A stretch of 64,000 nucleotides of DNA from Strigamia acuminata (lineage: Eukaryota > Arthropoda > Chilopoda > Geophilomorpha > Linotaeniidae), in contig OX442314.1 of NCBI GenBank assembly GCA_949358305.1, positions 65,915,369-65,979,368 on the forward strand. The letters run 5' to 3'. The notes under the pieces were generated by a model. It made no database searches. It was given only the letters and a program-made list of their open reading frames with translations, and was not told the DNA's origin. The position numbers and the translations under genes were made by a program. Of this stretch, positions 21,119-30,677 are shown in pieces; positions within the stretch are counted from its first letter, which is position 1, and every line of letters begins with the position of its first letter.

Positions 21119-21479
21119 TAGCCCTTTTTGTGGTGCCGTGGATGACCGGGATTCGTCGGGTAGACGAGGAGAGAGCCAGCAACCAGATGAGAATAGAAGT
21201 CCCAGGGTCGCAAAAGGAAGCAGCCGGCGTCAACAGAGAAGTGCCCGCACTGATGGGTTGAGGGCGAAGCGGCAAGCGGTCTCTCGTCGGGCGGTAATCA
21301 AGTCGAAGGAGATTTGGGAAAAATACGTCGCGGGAGGTCGGTTGGTCCGAAAGCGTCGGTCGAGCCGTCGGAAGGGACAATGGCGTCGCGGGACCGGAAT
21401 GAAGAAGGTTGCGGAAATTAAGCAGTCGGCGTATAAAGAAGGAGGAACGATCGGAACCCTGAATCTCGGGCGAGCCTAG
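20871..21479 (+). CDS. Unrecognised basic ORF spanning LTR, primer site and leader (element 2)
   Basis: A 202-codon frame. I recognise no family. The first Met is at 20871, but the Met at 20907 (in GTCATGTTT) is the one shared with element A and is the better start, giving 190 residues. The N-terminal half has charged and aromatic residues spaced as in element A (VRKHDMR, a W-F pair, AVRRFD, NVYYE, LPV, CWQH, FCGAV). The C-terminal half is strongly basic with IWEKY and KRRSSRRKG. About 248 bases of the frame lie in the LTR, so the complete frame exists only at the 5' LTR; in the 3' LTR it runs into satellite. Conservative substitutions between A and this copy suggest coding history, while the DNA here is far more divergent than its flanks. 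No gag follows it. Confidence 0.45.
   Translation: MIFEPEYPPTVMFKAKARFSSFGRHGEDNDGQVRKHDMRYQMSEWFQSSRVVKSAVRRFDRSNVYYEVRELPVLAAITACWQHSPFCGAVDDRDSSGRRGESQQPDENRSPRVAKGSSRRQQRSARTDGLRAKRQAVSRRAVIKSKEIWEKYVAGGRLVRKRRSSRRKGQWRRGTGMKKVAEIKQSAYKEGGTIGTLNLGRA
21131..21140 (+). promoter_or_regulatory. Primer-binding site, tRNA-His-like, interrupted (element 2)
   Basis: TGGTGCCGTG begins 12 bases after the LTR end, at the same spacing as in element A. The match then breaks: four bases (GATG) are inserted before ACCGGGAT, where element A has ACCAGGAT. Only 10 bases remain continuous with the tRNA-His-type site, yet the LTR pair shows the element has moved recently. Confidence 0.65.
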
Positions 21480-24400
21480 AAGTTATACACAACGCAATGA
21501 CACTAGAAGAGAAGAGTCTTGTGTTTTCTTTTTTCGAATTGTTTATTTGTTTTAAGTTAGTTTAGAGTTGTTTTAGGATTGTTTTGGGGGTTTTTGTTTC
21601 GTTCGGCTAGTGTATGTGTATTGCGGGGTTGTTATGTCGGATTCGATTTGGTGTGCGGTATATTGGTAGTCTTAATTTGTGGGGCGTGCTCTGTTTCAGG
21701 GCTCAACGAGGGTCGTAAGACACTCTTGCCTAATGAAGCGAGTCATTGAAAAACGCCTTGTACAGTTTACTTTAGTGTGTATGATTTTTAGACTAGCATA
21801 TTTTCGAGTTGTTTCCGACCTGACAATTTCGTGAGCGCCGTTCGATATGGAGTATTTCCGTTACGATCTTAATTTTTAAGTGTTGAGTTTTGCGAATCAC
21901 ATTCAAAGTTCGAAGTGTGTCTTTTTGGGGGGATTGATTTCCAATTGCATATGCATAATTAGTCGGTTTTTTTTGTGAACTGGATTTTCTTTGGAGATTG
22001 AAGTTTCTAGTCAGTCCTTTTTTTGTCACGTTGATGAATTAAAGGTAAAAAGCTTTGAGTTAAATTAGAGTTTCAATTGCGAGTTTAGAAATTAATTTCC
22101 GACGTTTGCGAAAGTTGCATTCAAGCATGAACAAGTCCACGTTAAATAGAACAGGGGCAAGAAGATAAATTCCCTTTATAGATAAAGACGTGGGTTCCCC
22201 CAATCGACAATTTTGAGATTGGTGTGAGTTTTAATTGAAAAGAAAATTTCGAGTCTCTTAAGTTTGAACGCGGTTGGAATCCGTTTGGGAGTATGCATAA
22301 TTAAGAAGCTGGACAGCCTTTTAAAGAACCAGAAAAGAGAATTAGCACACCCCAGGTTAAGGGTCCAACTCGTGAATAGCATAAGAAGTTTTAATGCAAG
22401 CTAAGTTTATACGTTAGAGAGGTGATGTGTGGAATTTCGATTCTCTATTCAGTTTTTCGGGACGCCGAATAAAAGAAGGAGTTTTGGGTTTCATCATCCG
22501 TGGCAATAGAAAGTTATGGTCGACTTCAAGAGGTTTTATTAAAGTATCTAAGCGTTTTGAAGGAGGTCGAAAGCTAGTTGAATAAAATGATTCGCCACGC
22601 GCAAGAATAATTTCAGACTAATGAAGGAGCGAGAGAGTTCGCCATTAGTTGCAAATTGCAGCATCGCCTTAGCGGGAGGTCCCAATTGGTCACTTGGATC
22701 GAAATTGATATTTCCTCAGGCGGAGAAAGAGCGCAATAAGTTCCGTTGGTGCTGATTCGCAATAAATCGAACCAAAGAGAGATAAATCTTATTGTACAGA
22801 AAAAGAAAGACGAACGTAAAACCTTTACATTGATTTCCTTTCTGGCAAAGGGCCATTTTGAAATAGAAGTTGTTCGTCAGGAATTTTTCCGTGACTCTTT
22901 GTCTTTATTTTCAAAGCAACAAGCTACAAGAAGAAAATATTACATTGGTTGTTGGAGATTCCTTTAGTAGCAAGAAACTTTCTCTTTTGAGCTGTTAACA
23001 GCACGGTCAGTCTAATTTAGAAAGCTTGCAATGTAGAAGTCCAGTCGGTTAACAGTTGGTCCGTCGAGTTTCACTAGCAGAATGCGAGGATAATTGACGC
23101 GTGAAACTTTCGCGCTGAATTCACTCCTCAAAAAATGAGAGATAGAAAAAAAGGGGAGAAACTCGGGAAAGTCTCGAGGTTGCATAATAAAGTTTTAAAG
23201 AAGAAAATTCCCCCCTATACAGAAGACAGAATTTAGAGAAGGTTTTAGTTGGTTAACAGTGGTCCATCAAACCCAAGTACTAGATTAGAGAAAAGGTTTT
23301 AGTTGGTTAACAGCGGTCCATCAAACCTAAAGATAGAAATCCATCTTCCTCCTTGTAGAGTAAGAAAAGGCAACAATCATCAGCTTTCAGCTAATAGAAT
23401 AAAAAGGGATCGTAAAGTTAAACTGAAAGGATTTTTAAAGCAATCAGTTAGAGAATTAGTCCGGTGCAAGTTGGTTTGAGGAAGTTGTTGAGTTGGGAAG
23501 AGCCAGGTGAAGTCAGCCGAAGAAACAAGGTGACAGTGAAAAGGTTCAGTCGAGAAAAGGAGCGAATCCCAGTTTATTGAGAATTAAAGACCCCAGAACC
23601 AACAGAAAAGAATACAAACCTCTCGTCACTTAGAAAAATAGAAATTAATTTAGTTTATTCTTCCAGTCCTTTTATACAGCTCTTTATTTAAGAAAATGCA
23701 GAGAATTCCTCTCGAGAATTTAGTGATTTTCAAGTTTCGGAAGTTTCCCGATCGATTTCTTTGAAAGCATAAAAGATCTTCACAGTAGAAATACTTATTC
23801 TCCAGGATATTACAGTAAGAACAAGTTTAATAAATCGGGAGCAGATTGAGTTTGGACGTAAGAATTTATAATTTCTATTACATTTGAATTCAGGTGTTGG
23901 TCAAATATAGAAGTCGGTGTTAGTATTTATGGCATTAGTCAAAACCACATGAGCCGATCTGTTGAGATATTCATTGCCGCTGGGTGCATCTTAGAAAATA
24001 AAGCCTCCCTCCTTAGATAACCTTTAGTTGTGTTTTTTCCTGACAGTTTCAGTATTAGAAAAGTTCGCCACTTTATTTCGGGAGATTTCCTGAAAAGTGG
24101 ATCTACTCCTTGGCGCCGAGTGTGTCAAGATACATGCTGTCGCTTCCTAAATATCAATCCATGCCATACTTAAATCCTGACTAAATAGAAAAATCCCTTA
24201 CATATAACATAAGAATGACAGAACGAGATAGATTAGTTTTTCTGTTATAAGTACCTCCTTTTTCCTTTTTTCCTCTGGAAAGCTCTGATTTAAGGGCAGC
24301 CAAAGTAAACCGCCTTTGAACACTGGGAATCTTGAGAATTCTGGACGTTCTCAGAAAAATGATTCAATTTGTGAAGTAATGGCTTTGGACTTTCTGTTTG

Positions 24401-26005
24401 GAAGTTAGCAAATAAGTCCTTCGCATTGCGGCGTTCACTTATGGGTTACATTGTCCTTTTAGGGTTAGAAAATACATAAAGAAGTAAATAGAATAGAAAA
24501 CCTTGACCTCTTAAACCTTCATAACAGTTGAAATAGATAATGGGAGTTTCAAGCCATTTAGATGAATAAATCGCTTTTCCCCTCGGGATTAGACGAAAAT
24601 GGAAAGCTCTCCTAATTGATGCAGTTGTTTAGAGCTAAAACGAATGCGGGAATATACCAGGACCTGTTCACACCAGCTTATCTAATGTGACAAGGACAGT
24701 GCTTTCATACACACATTCAAATATAAAGTCCCTCTACACCCCTTCTCTCTTTATGATTCTAATGGTTCTTCGTTTGAATGTTCGATTCTTCGACATGCAA
24801 GATGGCAAACACCAATGGGTTGCTCGAATCCCTTAGAGACCTCCAGCCAGAGTTAGCAGGAGTAGGGACCCGAATAGCAATAGAGCTTCCCTTCTTGTTT
24901 CTTTTTTGAGTCGGGAGGGAATTATATGAATATATAAAATAAAATTGGGATTGGAAACGACAAAATGTGTCCGGAAAAGTCCTGCCGGCCACCGGCGGAG
25001 TGCACGCCGTCGGTCGCCGAAGAGGAACGGTCACTAAACCTTTTTGATCAATTTCCTGTTTTCCTAATCCTAAGATTTTATATTGTGGAAAAATAACAGA
25101 TAGAAGAGTCCTCATAGCCTCCCTCACTCTTACCTCAAACAATTAACACGGGAAATAATATACAGGGTGCTTAATCTAAGCCCAACAACAAGAAACTAAC
25201 CCATTCATTAGAAAATAGTAGCATGTGGTTTTTACTCTTCACTCATTCTGTTATTAAAATCCGGTCTTGATAAGGTTTTTCTTTTTTAACAAAGTTGATG
25301 GAGTTTTCCAAGGCAGAAATAAGATAAGAAAATATTAGAGATTTACAGAGCTGATAGTAAAGGTTGTTGTCTAAAACAAGTGAAGTGGATTAGCAAATAA
25401 GAGAAGTCCGCTGTTGCTGGGTCCACGGGTTCGGCAATCTTGACTTCCTCTTTTAAGAATTTATTAAGACATTCGAGAGTTAACAGAGGACGATTCCGGT
25501 TTGTAATAGGAATTTTAAGTAGTCCGGAAGTCGTTGTCTCCGAATAAGAGAAAAAGTAGTCAAAGAACATCGGCACGTGAAGTGGTTATTTGAGCCGTGT
25601 CGAGAGTCACAAGTCGTAAGATTACGACGTTCGTTGAATTGAGTTAGATTCTGGAATTTAAAAAGAGGTGATCAGATTTTCTCAAGAGAAGCGATTAAAA
25701 GCTGTTAATCGAAAATAGTTTTGTTTGCATAAATAATAGAGAGTGTCTGTATTTCCTATTCCCCTCCCTCTTAGGTCCTTACACTCGGTCTCTTGAAAGG
25801 AATAGAAAGGACCGAGATGGGAGTCTGAGAGAGGGGATGGGTTGCGGGGTACAGATAAGAGAGACGGTTGGTCATGCTAAGCGTCTCCACAACGTCACTT
25901 GTGGTAATTAGCGAGGTTAGATGGGCTGTCCTAGTAAAGAGAAGATGTGAATTTATTAGGGATAAATTTCCCCCCGCTGTCGTCTTCCTTTTTTGGTGGG
26001 AGCGA
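21480..26005 (+). other. Interior of element 2 without recognisable genes
   Basis: About 4.5 kb of AT-rich sequence with stops in all frames at short intervals. The first 1.56 kb matches element A closely. A motif GGTTAACAG-YGGTCC-RTC recurs at about 23047, 23251 and 23305, and a GCTGTTAACAGC palindrome with ACGGTC after it lies at 22991. A GC-rich patch is at about 24984-25030. The last bases before the 3' LTR (GGTGGGAGCGA) are only weakly purine-rich. I see no gene here. Confidence 0.7.
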
Positions 26006-27751
26006 TGTTGCGAGCAGATACGCAACAAAATTAATATTCAGAAAAGAGAAAGAAACTTTGGTTCATCTGCATGATTCGAATTACCATTCGTGGAATGTTT
26101 ACCTTGTAAGTTGTCGGGGTTTGCTGAATCGTTTCGGTCATTTCGTTTCTTTGAAAGTCTCAATTTCTCGAAGAGTTCGCAACATTGGAAATGAGAGGTG
26201 AGCGCAGTCCGCCATCTTGTGTTAAGTTCGGGCATCGGATTTATCTACAAAGGAAAAGTTAAGGTTTTTAATTTCGGTTCCGGTTAGTTTGAATAATTTT
26301 CAAGAACTTATCTGACACGGTACAGGCAGGCATTGGGTTGCTAATTAAAGGCGATAACGGCGAGGATGGGTTTCAAAGCGAAAAGCGAAGTCGTTGTTGA
26401 TTATCGAGCGGTTTGGTCTGGTCGAAGTGCACTCGGAAAGATGTTGTTTTGAAGCTGTAGATTTGAATACATTAGTTTAGAAACCACTCCGGTGATTAAA
26501 TAAATAGCTTTAGTTGTAATTTACCGTGGATTAAAGTCCGATGATTCGGCGTTGGGCCGAGGCGAAGCTTCGTTGCTCACCAAGGAGCGTTGATCGGCTA
26601 GATCCGCCATTAGAAGACAGTTGGTACAACGAGCCTCGTTTTCGATTGAGATTTAATTTGATTCAGAATAAGATTTGTTCGACTTAAGTTTTTATTGTGT
26701 GATTTAATGCGATTTCGAATTGATTAGTTGGTTATTTTTTCGTTGTTTTGTGTTTCGGATAAGATTCAATCGTTTGGTCGGGTGTCACGTGATTTGGCGC
26801 ATCGTGCATCTATTCGGTCGAGTTCGGGTTTTATAACTCGCCCGCGAATAGCATTGGGTTTAGTGCGGGCGATGGGAATTTAATTCCGTGCAATGCAAGG
26901 GATTTATTAAATGCGCACAACGAGTGTCGAGGATGCATTATTTGGGTTCTTTATTCGTATTAAGACAGTGGCCATGTTCGGGATGCGAGAATTACGATTG
27001 ATTAGATTAAGTTTTCGTTGACATTGATTAGGCGACGTCTCGTGGCGAAATGTAGCAGTTTTCGGGTTTTCGAGATTTCCATTCAATGTTCGTTGAGGTT
27101 TTAATTTTGAAGGTTTGCACCTTCTTTCATTTCATTTTCGCTGTATTAAATAATCATTAGGGTTTGAGTTATTTATATGCTCGATTTTCGATATTAAAGA
27201 TAAGTTTTTTGGTGTAATTTGAACTCTCAACGGCCGTTCTTGTTTTGTTGTACGGAGGCCGTTTTGAGACATTGGCTTTTTGATATATTGTTATCTATTT
27301 TATTAATAATGCTGTCGTGTTGACGTTTATTGTTGTTAGAGACCGTGACACGAGTTTACACATTGTAAAAACAGTTATAGTTCTGATTTGAATGATTAAA
27401 CATCGGTTTATATTTGTTCGTAAATAAGAACGAGTGTTTCTTTTCGGTTGCACACAAGCGCGAGATTCGAATCTGCGCCATCTTTGATTTATGAAAGACG
27501 AGATTGATATTCGAGCCCGAATATCCGCCAACAGTCATGTTTAAAGCAAAAGCCAGGTTCTCGAGTTTTGGTCGACATGGAGAGGACAATGATGGCCAAG
27601 TCAGAAAACATGATATGCGTTATCAGATGTCAGAATGGTTTCAATCGAGTCGAGTAGTGAAAAGTGCTGTGCGAAGATTTGATCGCTCGAATGTTTATTA
27701 CGAGGTGCGTGAGTTGCCAGTCCTTGCAGCAATCACTGCTTGCTGGCAACA
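26006..27751 (+). repeat. 3' LTR of element 2
   Basis: 1746 bp, the same as the 5' LTR except for three substitutions that I could find: one near 26337 (GGGTTGC against GGGTCGC) and two near 27391-27402. It ends GGCAACA and is followed by satellite at CCCAAATC. Confidence 0.95.
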
Positions 27752-29106
27752 CCCAAATCATTGGTTGGATGTTTCTAAAACTTACATTGGAGCCTTCTAC
27801 TAAGGTTTAAACACTATTTCTGAACATTCAGAGACATTGGTCTTGTGGTGTTTGTGCTAAGTCAACTGTGATGAGATCAAAAGTCTATTCTCCTAAATCA
27901 ATGGTTGAATGTTTCTAAAACTTACATTGGAGCCTTCTACTAAGGTTTAAACACTATTTCTGAACATTCAGAGACATTGGACTTGTGGTGTTTCTGCTAA
28001 GTCAACTGTGATGAGATCAAAAGTCTATTCTCCCAAATCATTGGTTGGATGTTTCTAAAACTTACATTGGAGCCTTCTACTAAGGTTTAAACACTATTTC
28101 TGAACATTCAGAGACATTGGTCTTGTGGTGTTTGTGCTAAGTCAACTGTGATGAGATCAAAAGTCTATTCTCCCAAATCATTGGTTGGATGTTTCTAAAA
28201 CTTACATTGGAGCCTTCTACTAAGGTTTAAACACTATTTCTGAACATTCAGAGACATTGGTCTTGTGGTGTTTGTGCTAAGTCAACTGTGATTAGATCAA
28301 AAGTCTATTCTCCCAAATCATTGGTTGGATGTCTCTAAAACTTACATTGGAGCCTTCTACTAAGGTTTAAACACTATTTCTGAACATTCAGAGACATTGG
28401 TCTTGTGGTGTTTGTGCTAAGTCAACTGTGATGAGATCAAAAGTCTATTCTCCCAAATCATTGGTTGGATGTTTCTAAAACTTACATTGGAGCCTTCTAC
28501 TAAGGTTTAAACACTATTTCTGAACATTCAGAGACATTGGTCTTGTGGTGTTTGTGCTAAGTCAACTGTGATGAGATCAAAAGTCTATTCTCCTAAATCA
28601 ATGGTTGAATGTTTCTAAAACTTACATTGGAGCCTTCTACTAAGGTTTAAACACTATTTCTGAACATTCAGAGACATTGGACTTGTGGTGTTTGTGCTAA
28701 GTCAACTGTGATGAGATCAAAAGTCTATTCTCCCAAATCATTGGTTGGATGTTTCTAAAACTTACATTGGAGCCTTCTACTAAGGTTTAAACACTATTTC
28801 TGAACATTCAGAGACATTGGACTTGTGGTGTTTGTGCTAAGTCAACTGTGATGAGATCAAAAGTCTATTCTCCTAAATCAATGGTTGAATGTTTCTAAAA
28901 CTTACATTGGAGCCTTCTACTAAGGTTTAAACACTATTTCTGAACATTCAGAGACATTGGACTTGTGGTGTTTGTGCTAAGTCAACTGTGATGAGATCAA
29001 AAGTCTATTCTCCCAAATCATTGGTTGGATGTTTCTAAAACTTACATTGGAGCCTTCTACTAAGGTTTAAACACTATTTCTGAACATTCAGAGACATTGG
29101 ACTTGT
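27752..29106 (+). repeat. 140-bp satellite, block 3
   Basis: Nearly ten monomers: standard, TCCTAAATCAATGG-type and GATTAGATC-type, with no S or T monomers. The right end breaks at GGACTTGT, and block 4 resumes at CTTGTGGTG, the insertion site of element 3. Confidence 0.97.
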
Positions 29107-30617
29107 TGTTGCGGTCGGTCAACACGAATATAGAAGAAATGGGCATTTGCGGTTTGAAATTCCCGCCACTAAGATTTGATGATCGTATAGCAAAGTACGT
29201 ACATAAACCGTGCTGGAAACCACAATAATCACTCCCGAATCCATTGTTGCATGAGGAGAAAGCAATCGAGAGCACTGTTGAAAGGTATCCGAGTGCTTGT
29301 TTATCCATAAGCCAGCGGGGAAAAGAGATTAACTACTCCCGACACATTGGAAAAGATGGCGGAAATAAAGTTAAACACGAGCTAAAATTCAACAACTTCT
29401 TTAATGAACGGTTAGATGAAAACTGAATAAAATACACGAATGTAATTGGCCCTCAAGGGAGCCGCACATGCGCAATACCGAAAATGGCACGCGCCAAGCC
29501 GATTAGCGGCGAAATACAGACACAAAATTCTCCGTTGTCATGGCAACGGAGGAAAACGAAATACAGGCAAAGTTGACAAATTGTGAAATTAGCACGGATT
29601 ACAGTTTGTAATATATCAAAATGACCGCAAGAATGCAGTGAATAAAAAAGCTAATCATAACAATTCGATTCAATAAGTAAAACAATGAAAACGAAGCACA
29701 AAACAATGATCGTGTAGCAGACGATCGCAATAGCCAATCACAGGCAAGTATGATGACGTAACCGTAAGATTTGAATTTAAAATGGCTTTAAAACACAAAA
29801 TAACATAAGAATTCAGGTTAAAAAACATCGTAATGAAATAGTATAATCAATTCAATCAATATACATCGCAAACAAATTGAAATAAAAACGAATTACCGAT
29901 AAATTCCAACATGGCGGCCTCGAACGTCATATTGGCGGTAAAACCAGTACATTTGAAATTAGATACACAGAATGTTAATAAAAACCACATAGAAATGTTA
30001 AATAGAATTAGGAAATGTTATTTCCTGCACAAAATCACAATATTTATTCAACACAACACTTTGAAATAGATCGTAAGCCGCACGAACCGAACATTATCGG
30101 CCGCGCCCATGCGGTGGCCGACAACGAACGTTCGCACTGACGAAACGAAAACACTTGGGCAAAAATAAAGCACACCAGTCGAAAGAGCAGACTTTAATTA
30201 GTATAAATCAATTGTGAATGGAATTCTTAACAACTCGGAAAGTATAAAACGAAACGTTAGAAGTTCTAACGAAACGCGACTAGCAATGGAAAAATGACGT
30301 CACGCGTGTAGCGTAACTGAACTGCACTTCGACGAATGTACCTAAAAATGCCGAAAATCATGAAAATGCATAAGAAATCAATGAGAAATGACATAAAACT
30401 TCAATAACACTTGAAATAACAGTAAATTAAAATGTAATATCAACACAAAAGACACTAAAAATACTAAAAACACTAGAAAATGTTTTAATAAGATAAAACC
30501 TGAAAAGCAATAGATGAAAATATTAGGCAAAAACTCAATTACACTATGAATATTTATTATGACATAAAACACAGTAATAAATGCAATTTCTAAAATATTT
30601 CCACGTTGTTTGCAACA
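29107..30617 (-). repeat. 3' LTR of element 3
   Basis: 1511 bp, starting TGTTGCGGTCGG and ending TTTGCAACA on the plus strand. It carries the same variants as the partner LTR (for example AAATGGCACGCGCCAAGCC) that separate this copy from element 1. Confidence 0.95.
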
Positions 30618-30677
30618 ACGAATTGCCGGCGAAAGGACAGAGAAGGAGAACCACACAAAAAATTCACAAAAGAAAAA

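Larger units (their letters stand above)
19373..27751 (+). mobile_element. Element 2: complete non-autonomous LTR retrotransposon (LARD-like)
   Basis: Two 1746-bp LTRs flank a 4887-bp interior with a primer-binding site next to the left LTR, so the element reads on the plus strand. By eye the LTRs differ at three positions only, so the insertion is recent. Satellite flanks give a 4-bp CCCA duplication. The interior shows no gag, protease, reverse transcriptase or integrase, which fits a large retrotransposon derivative moved by proteins supplied in trans. The only sizeable sense frame starts in the LTR and crosses the primer site. The LTR start is most like that of element 4 (TGTTGCGAGCA, 6-7 bases, ACGCAACAAAA), so a BEL/Pao relative of element 4 is the likeliest helper; this is an inference. 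Confidence 0.9.

Noticed and set aside
1-23044. A giant inverted repeat (1-3666 against 19373-23044) as a palindrome or foldback element
   Set aside because: The arms are two copies of one LTR family in opposite orientation, each with its own LTR boundary and separate insertion into satellite. The divergence between them also excludes a recent palindrome.
24108-24118. TGGCGCCGAG as a second primer-binding site (tRNA-Lys type)
   Set aside because: It lies deep inside element 2, away from any LTR end.
24759-25142. 127-codon minus-strand frame in the interior of element 2
   Set aside because: It is antisense to the element, with no domain or supporting copy; a GC-rich patch there lowers stop density.
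27504-27803. 99-codon frame ending in satellite
   Set aside because: It is the 3' LTR copy of the element 2 frame, running by chance into satellite after the LTR end.
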